DNA of 25,188 nt from Strigomonas culicis (lineage: Eukaryota > Euglenozoa > Kinetoplastea > Trypanosomatida > Trypanosomatidae): positions 1 to 25,188 of the forward strand of contig AUXH01000266.1 in the NCBI GenBank assembly GCA_000482145.1. The letters are read 5' to 3'. The notes beneath the pieces were generated by a model. The model worked only from the letters and a program-made list of their open reading frames with translations. It made no database searches and was not told the origin of the DNA. Every line of letters starts with the position of its first letter. Within the stretch, counting starts at the first letter, position 1. This document shows positions 18,837-25,188 of the stretch, one piece after another. Made by a program: the position numbers and the translations under genes.

Positions 18837-21122
18837 ATGAGCTCCTCTTCCTACAACATGTTCACCGGCCTCGCCGACGGCGGCGATGCGTCGCAGCAGC
18901 AGCAGCAGCACAAGAGGGATCACGCCAAGGCAAAGAAGAGTTGGACGATCGTCGACGTCAGCGCGCTGGACCAGCAGCACAAGGCACACAGCCACGCGAC
19001 GAGCGCGGCGCCGGTGCGGCAGCTCTCCGCCCTGCAGTACCACGACGTGGACGACAAGACGAATGCCAAAGGGAAGGCGTTGCTGTCGAAGGAGGCCGCG
19101 GCCGCGTGGCGCGCGGAGCACGAGATCACCATCTCGCTCATGTACAGCAAGCACGCGTCGGCCCGCCACCACAAGGGCGGCGCGGACGACGACGCAAAGC
19201 CAGAGGATGAGCAGGCCAACATCCCGCCGCCGCTGACGGAGTTCAACATGCTGCCCGTTTATCTGAAGGCGCTCTCGGCCTCGACGGCGGGTGGCGCGAA
19301 TGCGGCTGCCACTAACACTAATAACAAAATCCAGTATCGGCATTTCCCGCCCTTCCTGTTTCCCAACTTGAAGAAGCTGCAGTTCGAGCGGCCGACGCCG
19401 ATCCAGAGCCAGAGCTGGCCCTTCCTCCTGTCCTTCACGGACTTTGTCGGCATCGCCAAGACGGGAAGTGGCAAGACGCTCTCCTTCATGATCCCCGCCA
19501 TCATCAACGTCTACAACATCCTGAAGGACGAGCAGGAAGAATCGGGGAGCGCCACGAGGCTGCAGGGGCCCTTCGTCCTCGTGCTGGCCCCCACGCGCGA
19601 GCTGGCGCAGCAGATCGAGGCCGAGACGCTCAAGATCCTGCCGCCGCAGCCGGACGAGCCCGCTGCGACGCCCTACGGCCGCGGGCGGGGCGGCGGCGCA
19701 CCGCGCTCGGGCGGTAACAACAACACGGACATCGCCATCACGTGCGCCTGTATCTACGGCGGCGCGCCGAAGGGGCCGCAGATTCAGCAGCTCCGCCGCC
19801 GGCCGCAGCTGCTCGTCGCGACGCCCGGCCGCCTCATCGACTTTTTGAACTTTAGCACGACGAACCAGAATCCGAACAGCTACAACAACAACTTTCTGCA
19901 GCTCCAGAATGTGCTCTTCTTTATTCTGGACGAGGCGGACCGTATGCTCGACATGGGCTTCGAGCCGCAGGTGAAGGAGATCGCGAAGCACCTCATGCCG
20001 AAGGAACACCGCCTCAACCTCATGTTCTCCGCAACGTGGCCGGTGGAGATCCAGAAGCTGGCCAAGACGTTCTTGAAGGAGACCACCGCGGCCGAGCAGG
20101 CCGAGAGCCACGGCTACATCAAGATCAACATCGGCAGCACGGAGCTGCTCGCGAACAAGGACGTGGAGCAGCAGTTTGTGCAGATCGGCGGCACGAACTT
20201 TCATCAGATGGACCAACAGAGGTTTGAGGCGCTCAAGAAGATTCTCGTCGACCTCAAGCAGGAGAGTCTCAAACACCACGGCGGCGGCGGCAAGGCGGGC
20301 GCCGGCCACGACAGCCATGACGGCCGCGTGCTTGTTTTTGTCAAGACGAAGAAGAGCGCCGATGACATTGAGTTTCATCTCAAAAAGATGGGGTTCGACG
20401 TCATGGCGCTGCACGGGGACAAGGAGCAGAAGCAGCGGGAGTTCATCATCAACTGCTTCAAGAAAGGCTTCGAGGGCGGCTCCCACAGCCAGCAGCAGCC
20501 GTCCACCGCCACCGCGTACAAGAACAACATGATCCTTGTTGCCACGGACGTCGCCGCGCGCGGGCTCGACATCAAGAAGCTGAAGCTCGTCGTGAACTAC
20601 GACTTCCCGATGCAGCTGGACGACTACGTGCACCGGATCGGCCGCACCGGCCGCGCCGGCGAGCGTGGCCGTAGCATCACCTTTCTCACAGGGAAGGAGG
20701 ACGCCTTCAGCAGCGACGCCACGACCCTCGGCCGCCTCATCGCACTCGTCGAGCGCGCAGGGCAGCCCGTGCCGCCGTGGCTGCGCGAGTGGTGCGACTA
20801 CCGCGGCTCCACGCACGCGCAGTTCTTCAGCGGCGGCGTCGGCGGCGGCGGCGCGCGCAAGAACAAGAACTTCACGGGCGACTTCTCCAAGGGGAAGGGC
20901 GCGCCGGTGATGAAGGCGCCCGGCGGCGGCGACTACGCCGACATGGTCGAGGACCGTCACAGCACGCAGCCCAAGAAGAGCTATTTCGGTTTGGATGCGA
21001 ACGCGACGGGGTCGCAGAAGAAGGGAGGCGGCACGACGGGGAGCGTCAGCGGCTACCGCTACTTCACGGACAGCGACAGCGACACGGAGAAGTCGGCGAA
21101 GAAGAAGATGAAGAACGAATAA
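18837..21122 (+). CDS. DBP2: DBP2/DDX5-type DEAD-box ATP-dependent RNA helicase
   Basis: Codes for 761 residues with all the main superfamily 2 motifs: Q motif PTPIQSQSWP (Gln190), motif I AKTGSGKT (207-214), Ia PTRELAQ (252-258), Ib TPGRLIDFL, II DEAD (365-368), III SAT (398-400), IV LVFVKTKK, V ATDVAARGLD (from 569) and VI HRIGRTGRAG (599-608). YGGAPKGPQI, DEADRMLDMGFEPQVKEI and the INIGSTELLAN stretch after motif III are typical of the Dbp2/DDX5 (p68) subfamily rather than DED1/DDX3. Family members unwind RNA duplexes and remodel RNPs in mRNA and ribosome metabolism. Departures from the family are a 150-residue N-terminal extension and Gly/Ser/Asn-rich inserts, for example between Ia and Ib. 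The C-terminal tail is Gly/Lys/Ser/Asp-rich with TDSDSDTEKSAKKKMKNE. Trypanosomatids have more than one DBP2 paralogue, and I cannot say which this is. Confidence 0.93.
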   Translation: MSSSSYNMFTGLADGGDASQQQQQHKRDHAKAKKSWTIVDVSALDQQHKAHSHATSAAPVRQLSALQYHDVDDKTNAKGKALLSKEAAAAWRAEHEITISLMYSKHASARHHKGGADDDAKPEDEQANIPPPLTEFNMLPVYLKALSASTAGGANAAATNTNNKIQYRHFPPFLFPNLKKLQFERPTPIQSQSWPFLLSFTDFVGIAKTGSGKTLSFMIPAIINVYNILKDEQEESGSATRLQGPFVLVLAPTRELAQQIEAETLKILPPQPDEPAATPYGRGRGGGAPRSGGNNNTDIAITCACIYGGAPKGPQIQQLRRRPQLLVATPGRLIDFLNFSTTNQNPNSYNNNFLQLQNVLFFILDEADRMLDMGFEPQVKEIAKHLMPKEHRLNLMFSATWPVEIQKLAKTFLKETTAAEQAESHGYIKINIGSTELLANKDVEQQFVQIGGTNFHQMDQQRFEALKKILVDLKQESLKHHGGGGKAGAGHDSHDGRVLVFVKTKKSADDIEFHLKKMGFDVMALHGDKEQKQREFIINCFKKGFEGGSHSQQQPSTATAYKNNMILVATDVAARGLDIKKLKLVVNYDFPMQLDDYVHRIGRTGRAGERGRSITFLTGKEDAFSSDATTLGRLIALVERAGQPVPPWLREWCDYRGSTHAQFFSGGVGGGGARKNKNFTGDFSKGKGAPVMKAPGGGDYADMVEDRHSTQPKKSYFGLDANATGSQKKGGGTTGSVSGYRYFTDSDSDTEKSAKKKMKNE

Positions 21123-21458
21123 ATAAGTAAAACGGTGCGTATGTGTGTATTTGTGTTTTGTGCGTTTGCCCTTTTGTCTGTCAAGTGGAGAACCCTTTTC
21201 GAATTGGAGCTATATAAGCATGCTTCAACATTCTGAAAGGAAGAAAGAATGGTGTGATTCATATACAGTACTTAATTTTACTATACATATATAGCTGTAT
21301 ATAAAAAAATAATACAAAGAAGAAAAAAAACGAAACGGATGCGTCGAAGCGTTTAAATAAATAACAAAAAGAAAAAAATAAGCATTGATACTAATTAATA
21401 CGATTATAGTTTTTTTATTTCCAAAAACAAAAACGAGTAGAGTGTCGAATAAAAGAGA

Positions 21459-21464
<6 letters not shown>

Positions 21465-21501
<37 letters not shown>
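21465..21501 (+). repeat. TG dinucleotide repeat, 37 bases
   Basis: Eighteen uninterrupted TG units plus a T, about 340 bases after the helicase stop and about 115 bases before the next gene. Alternating purine-pyrimidine DNA of this kind can adopt Z-DNA. Confidence 0.95.
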
Positions 21502-21506
<5 letters not shown>

Positions 21507-21566
21507 GTTCACCATTGTTTTGCTTGTGTGTCGACCTTCCACAAATACTTACGTCTATTCTTGTAT

Positions 21567-21591
21567 TCCTTTTTCTTTTCTCTCGCTTCAG
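21567..21591 (+). promoter_or_regulatory. Predicted trans-splice acceptor for the HAD gene
   Basis: A T/C tract (TTCCTTTTTCTTTTCTCTCG) is followed by CTTCAG with AG at 21590-21591, 24 bases before the ATG at 21616. It supports starting at 21616 rather than at upstream codons of the same frame. Confidence 0.65.
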
Positions 21592-21615
21592 CACATACAA
21601 AGAAGAAAAAAAGAG

Positions 21616-22683
21616 ATGACATTCAGTGAGCCCTCTTGTTCGTATATTCTGTTGCTCGACATCGACAACACGTTATACCGCTACGATGCGACCGGTTTCG
21701 GTGCGGCGATGCACAACAACATTTACGCCTTCATCATGCAACATTACCATCTGACGGTGGAGGAAGCAGGCGAGTTTGCAACGCGTTACTATCACAACTA
21801 CGGTGTTAGCCTCCTTGGCTTCTTCATTCACTTTCGGCAGATGAACGCGAAGGCGTACAGCGACTACGTGCACAACACACTGGACTACGCGCACCGCGTG
21901 GCGCCCGACGTGCCGCTACGTGCGATGCTAGCACGCATGGCCGGGAAGGGAACGGATGACGCCGCAGCGACACGGAAAAATCGGTACGACCTGTACTACT
22001 TCACGAACGCGAACCGCCGCCACGCGATCCAGTGCCTGCGGCACTTGGATCTGCTCTCGCTGTTTGTGCCAGCCGCGCCCATCGCCGACCGCGCGTGGAA
22101 GGAGTACGACGTAACCTACGCGGAGCTGCAGAAGGTGTACCAGCACCACCCGCCGGCGCCGAGCGGCGCCGACCACCCACGACGAGAGGACCGCACAGGG
22201 ATCGAAGAGGTGTCCATAAAGGCGAAAATAGCAAGCCCCTCCGCGGCGGACGAGGGCGGGGAGGCGGCGGCGGAGGCCATCCTCGACGAGCTCTATAAGA
22301 GCGACTTCGACGGGTACAGCTACGAGGATCAGTGGCGGCTCACGGAGCCCCACCTGGAGAACAAGCCCTACCGTGCCGCCTACGAAGCCGTCGCGGCCGA
22401 CATACAGCGGCGGCAGCAGCAGCAGGGGCTGGCGGAAGAAGGTCAGGCGGTGGTACCGTGCAACTATATTATGGTGGACGACTCACTTATGAATCTGAAG
22501 GAGCCACTGCACCTCGGGTGGCGCGCGGTGTGGATCACGGATGCACCTACAGCCCATCAGCCGGAAAAGAAAAGCCTGTTCGCCGAGGATGAGAGGGAGT
22601 TTTACGAAACGGCCATAAAAGAAAACCGGTTAAAGGTGATTCACTCTATTTTAGAGCTGGAGAGTGCGTGTGCAGAGTTTTGA
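21616..22683 (+). CDS. HAD-superfamily hydrolase, pyrimidine 5'-nucleotidase type
   Basis: Codes for 355 residues from the ATG at 21616; the upstream extension of the frame crosses the predicted splice acceptor and is not translated. HAD motif I is LLLDIDNTLY with Asp15 and Asp17. A family-typical cap follows (MHNNIYAFIMQHYHL, then YYHNYGVSLLGF). Motif II is YYFTNANRRHA with Thr130. The motif III lysine lies in ENKPYRAAYEAV at Lys250, and motif IV is MVDDSLMNL with Asp288 and Asp289. Cap and motifs match the Sdt1/Phm8 class, which dephosphorylates pyrimidine nucleotides or lysophosphatidic acid in yeast, so a soluble nucleotidase role is likely but the substrate is not shown. It is longer than the roughly 280-320 residues of yeast homologues because of a hydrophilic insert between motifs II and III (about 170-245). 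All catalytic positions are present. Confidence 0.87.
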   Translation: MTFSEPSCSYILLLDIDNTLYRYDATGFGAAMHNNIYAFIMQHYHLTVEEAGEFATRYYHNYGVSLLGFFIHFRQMNAKAYSDYVHNTLDYAHRVAPDVPLRAMLARMAGKGTDDAAATRKNRYDLYYFTNANRRHAIQCLRHLDLLSLFVPAAPIADRAWKEYDVTYAELQKVYQHHPPAPSGADHPRREDRTGIEEVSIKAKIASPSAADEGGEAAAEAILDELYKSDFDGYSYEDQWRLTEPHLENKPYRAAYEAVAADIQRRQQQQGLAEEGQAVVPCNYIMVDDSLMNLKEPLHLGWRAVWITDAPTAHQPEKKSLFAEDEREFYETAIKENRLKVIHSILELESACAEF

Positions 22684-22989
22684 GCTATTGGGGATGGGCA
22701 TGCTGTTGCGAATAACGAAAGAACTTACCAAAGGAAAAAGAAAACGATGGGCTAGCTTTTTCTTTTTTATTTTTGTCAAATTACCTCTTCACTCGTCTGG
22801 TTTCCGTATTGTGTCTCTTTCGCTCCTTCTCCTCCTCTCTTTTGCTTCCATAATTAAAAAAAAACGATTCCATAGGGAAGCATTATATATAAACATTATA
22901 CTTAGATAGATAGAGTGGATCTCGTACCGACGTGTACAGAACAAGATATCTAGTAATAGTATTACCGTTCCACGCTACATCTCCCCCCG
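22684..22989 (+). other. Intergenic region (306 bases)
   Basis: Short AT-rich spacer with a pyrimidine-rich middle (about 22795-22850) and an A run at 22856-22864. No gene is evident. Confidence 0.7.
22795..22875 (+). promoter_or_regulatory. Predicted trans-splice acceptor for the p24 gene
   Basis: A pyrimidine-rich tract including CTCCTTCTCCTCCTCTC is followed by the first AG at 22874-22875, leaving a leader of about 114 bases before the ATG at 22990. Confidence 0.55.
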
Positions 22990-24225
22990 ATGCCGCACAG
23001 CGACGGCCTTGCGTCGCGCCTGCTGCCGCTCGCGGTGCTGGTGCTTCTGCTCCTCCTCGGCGTGTCCGCGACGGTGGTGTCCGCCTCCATCGTCGGCTTC
23101 CACGACCTCTCCTCCGTCTGCTTCATGGAGTTCCTGACGCCGGAGCACGTGGTGCTGCGCGGCCGCATCCGTCACGCGTCGGAGCTGCACACGCCACAGC
23201 AGCAGCAGGCGATCGAGCGCTTCCTGGCGGCGACGCGCGGGAAGGATCTCAACGCCGGCCGCGTGGCGACGACCGCGGCGGACGCGGAGGCATGGGCGGC
23301 GCACGCCGCCCTCATCGAAGCGGCTGGCGCCGCCTTCCGCGTGCCAGACCATCTCGCCTTCATCGTCACCATAGCGCCACACGCGGCCTCCGACATCACC
23401 ACCAACGAGATCCCGGCCGCGCAGCAGCGGCAGTTTCTGTCCTACGCGCGGCACCTGGCGGCGGAGCAGAAGGAAGAGGCGGAGCTCGCGGAGACGGCGC
23501 GGCAGGCGGCGCACAAGCTGAAGGTGTTCCAGGATAAGGGCGCGGCGCCGGGCGGCAACCGCACGGTGGACGTGGAGGAGCAGGAAGAAAAGCTCATTCT
23601 ACGCATGGAGCGTCACCTGCGCACGCGGCTGCAGCAGGGCATCCCCTTCCAGTTCGAGATCCCGCGCAAGCTGCAGTCCGGCGAGTACCTCATCTGTGTG
23701 CGCGTCGCGAACCCGAACTTCCTTCTCACGACGACGGAGCTCCAAGTCGCGCCGAGTGACGGGAGGGTGCTCAGCCTGCCGCTGACAGCCGACCCGAACC
23801 GCAACGTCTTTTTTGACATCAGCCTCGAGGACCAGATGCGCGCCGGCACCGCGCCCGAGCGCGAGCAGCGGCTACGGGAGAAGCTGCCTCAGGGTCAGAA
23901 GGACGACACGCTGCGGATGAACGTGGACGGGCTGCAGGTGTTTCGCTTCCGCGACACGGACGGACAGATAAAGGAGATCCTCCAGACGCCGGAGTACCTT
24001 CAGCACCTCCTCGCCGCGCTGACGCGGCAGCACGGCCGCGCGCTGGAGCTGACCGCGGGCGCCACCGCGCTGCTGACGCACGAGTCGGCCATGCGTCAGA
24101 CAACCGAGAGCACCTTCACACGCGTCTGGGTCTGTGGTGTGGTGCTCGTCGCGGTCACCGGCGGCGTCATCTGGATGGAGTTCCACTACCTCAAGCGGAC
24201 CATCAAGAAAAGAAAGCTGATCTAA
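22990..24225 (+). CDS. Oversized p24 (emp24/gp25L, GOLD) family cargo receptor
   Basis: Codes for 411 residues. Residues 10-32 form a hydrophobic signal peptide (LLPLAVLVLLLLLGVSA). The GOLD domain begins with VCFMEFL (Cys44) and its expected second cysteine is Cys236 in GEYLICVRVANPNF, followed by FFDISLED as in p24 proteins. A helical lumenal stretch with THESAMRQTTESTF leads to a single transmembrane segment (about 377-397, VWVCGVVLVAVTGGVIW). The 13-residue tail HYLKRTIKKRKLI ends in the basic/hydrophobic pattern used by p24 proteins for COPI/COPII binding. The family cycles between ER and Golgi selecting cargo such as GPI-anchored proteins, which are abundant on trypanosomatids. Ordinary members are about 200-230 residues. 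Here the space between the two cysteines is near 190 residues instead of about 60-70, filled by an Ala/Gln/Glu-rich helical insert. The family call rests on the cysteines, the membrane segment and the tail. Confidence 0.8.
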   Translation: MPHSDGLASRLLPLAVLVLLLLLGVSATVVSASIVGFHDLSSVCFMEFLTPEHVVLRGRIRHASELHTPQQQQAIERFLAATRGKDLNAGRVATTAADAEAWAAHAALIEAAGAAFRVPDHLAFIVTIAPHAASDITTNEIPAAQQRQFLSYARHLAAEQKEEAELAETARQAAHKLKVFQDKGAAPGGNRTVDVEEQEEKLILRMERHLRTRLQQGIPFQFEIPRKLQSGEYLICVRVANPNFLLTTTELQVAPSDGRVLSLPLTADPNRNVFFDISLEDQMRAGTAPEREQRLREKLPQGQKDDTLRMNVDGLQVFRFRDTDGQIKEILQTPEYLQHLLAALTRQHGRALELTAGATALLTHESAMRQTTESTFTRVWVCGVVLVAVTGGVIWMEFHYLKRTIKKRKLI

Positions 24226-24228
24226 ATA

Positions 24229-24244
24229 TACATATATATATGTA
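24229..24244 (+). repeat. Perfect 16-base palindrome after the p24 stop
   Basis: TACATATATATATGTA reads the same on both strands and lies three bases after the p24 stop codon. It could form a small hairpin in the 3' UTR. Its A/T content makes chance occurrence easy. Confidence 0.7.
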
Positions 24245-24260
24245 CGTATAGTGCGAGCGG

Positions 24261-24262
<2 letters not shown>

Positions 24263-24304
<42 letters not shown>
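24263..24304 (+). repeat. GT dinucleotide repeat, 42 bases
   Basis: Twenty-one uninterrupted GT units, 37 bases after the p24 stop codon, in the presumed 3' UTR. Confidence 0.95.
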
Positions 24305-24306
<2 letters not shown>

Positions 24307-24877
24307 TCTCGAACGAAGACGTGGTGTCAGTAACATAAAGAAAAAGAAGAGTAAAATAAAGAAAATGTAAAAAGTGGTGGTGATGGCAATAGAGAGAATG
24401 ACATGTCTTTTTTTTTTAATTATTATTCTCTCTTTCATTTATTTCTGTTACTCTGTACCTTTACTAGTTTGATTCCCATGTGTTACATATTCCTTTTGTT
24501 ATTTGTCTCTCTTTGTAGCCACATAAATGAGTAGGTGCGCGTGCTTCTGTATTTATCCCCGTGCTGTTGTTGAGTAGAAAACAAATAATAATAAAAAACA
24601 TGTAAAACAAAAGTGAAAGAGAAACAGAAAGGGACGAAGGGAACATGCGCCCATATGTGTTCTATTCATGCCCATTATTATGCTGGATGCATATTCAAAG
24701 CTATTGACACATGTTTGTTTTTCTCCTTTATCTCTTCTTCTTTTATCAACGCCTTTAATGACCAACATTTAGAATATAAGAAAAAAGAGAGAAATATACC
24801 TATACCATATATACAGGATGACATCAACCGACTGGAGTCTCTGAGACTTTCATGAATGATAAACATCGTGTTGGAGA

Positions 24878-25188
24878 TCAATTCTTCTTTCCCCGTCTGA
24901 GGATACTTCCAAAGTAAAAGACAGCATAATAAATGATGATTCTATCAAAAACATTGTAGTACAGAGCATCCAAAATGAATGACATAATTGCGTAAATCAC
25001 TCCACTCTGAGGAACTAAGCGCATCGATAAAACTGCTTTTTTCCATGTATCATTACTTTTTTTGTCTGTGTATTCGGTTTCTCTCTTTTGGTTTTCCTGA
25101 TGACACGTTACTTCACATCGCGACACTCGGAACCATTTCCTGACAGAGAAGTGAAATAATAATACAATCGAGAAAGAACAACTGATCC
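24878..25188 (-). CDS. Possible 3' end of a minus-strand gene, AT-rich, partial
   Basis: Read on the minus strand, the frame is open from the right edge to a TGA at 24878-24880, about 102 residues with the start outside the window. The product is not homopolymer-like: it has a polar part (RCEVTCHQENQKRETEYTDK), then WKKAVLSMRLVPQSGVIYAI and a hydrophobic stretch with YYNVFDRIIIYYAVFYFGSI, ending LRRGKKN. That looks like an amphipathic or membrane-associated C terminus. Codon use is AT-rich (ATT, TAT, AGA, GAT), quite unlike the GC-rich genes to the left. If real it would be convergent with them, making 24226-24877 a strand-switch region, or it could be a mobile-element remnant. I recognise no family, and chance is still possible. 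Confidence 0.25.
   Translation of the reverse strand, partial: ISCSFSIVLLFHFSVRKWFRVSRCEVTCHQENQKRETEYTDKKSNDTWKKAVLSMRLVPQSGVIYAIMSFILDALYYNVFDRIIIYYAVFYFGSILRRGKKN

Larger units (their letters stand above)
21123..21615 (+). other. Intergenic region (493 bases)
   Basis: AT-rich spacer with a long TG microsatellite at 21465-21501 and A/T runs. Minus-strand frames across it are His/Thr or Phe-rich products of these repeats and not credible genes. Confidence 0.7.
24226..24877 (+). other. Intergenic region after the p24 gene (652 bases)
   Basis: AT-rich sequence containing a TA-rich palindrome, a long GT repeat, T tracts (about 24405-24417) and AATAATAAT stretches. Short frames on both strands are low-complexity and unconvincing. 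No RNA gene was recognised. Confidence 0.7.

Noticed and set aside
18828..20960. 710-residue minus-strand frame opposite the DEAD-box helicase
   Set aside because: Long antisense frames are expected in GC-rich genes; the + strand has all helicase motifs and a splice acceptor.
21225..21600. Minus-strand frames with His-Thr repeats
   Set aside because: They are translations of the TG microsatellite and flanking A/T tracts.
25100..25188. Possible tRNA B-box-like GGTTCCGAGTG on the minus strand
   Set aside because: It departs from the GGTTCGANNCC consensus, and no A box, acceptor stem or cloverleaf can be built around it.

Overview
The window looks like nuclear DNA of a trypanosomatid (kinetoplastid protist). 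Ten protein genes all lie on the + strand, head to tail, with no introns visible. The coding regions are very GC-rich and full of Ala/Pro/Gln/Gly low-complexity sequence. They are separated by AT-rich gaps of roughly 0.3-1.1 kb filled with T/A homopolymers. Just upstream of nine of the starts there is a pyrimidine tract followed by an AG, the arrangement expected for spliced-leader trans-splicing of a polycistronic transcript. TAA and TGA both serve as terminal stops, so the code looks standard. The AT-rich gaps argue against Leishmania itself, but I cannot name a genus.

Layout: (1) 1-2619, 3' part of a large low-complexity protein with a C-terminal coiled coil; (2) 3448-7106, a DENND6/FAM116-like DENN-domain protein with a frame break; (3) 7532-8905, a GNAT-fold acetyltransferase, possibly the kinetochore protein KKT23; (4) 9229-10242, a DNAJB12/14-type membrane J protein; (5) 11361-12957, an unrecognised helical protein with a frame break; (6) 13307-15073, an unrecognised charged protein; (7) 15495-18324, an unrecognised acidic then coiled-coil protein with a frame break; (8) 18837-21122, a DBP2/DDX5-type DEAD-box RNA helicase; (9) 21616-22683, a HAD hydrolase of the pyrimidine 5'-nucleotidase type; (10) 22990-24225, an oversized p24/GOLD-family cargo receptor. 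The last ~960 bases hold a long GT microsatellite and, at the right edge on the minus strand, an AT-rich reading frame that runs out of the window. If that frame is real, it would make this a convergent strand-switch region.

The genes do not form a pathway, which is normal for trypanosomatid directional clusters. Two (p24 receptor, DENND6-like) belong to vesicle traffic and one (J protein) to ER protein quality control. The most notable feature is that three of ten genes are interrupted by a single-base frame change, each explainable by a G or C homopolymer: C6 at 5418, G5 at 12072 and G8 at 16368. The shifts go in both directions, so homopolymer indels in the assembly are the simplest explanation, although the first site also formally fits a -1 slippery heptamer. 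I see no convincing RNA gene, transposon, CRISPR array or previously undescribed multi-gene system.
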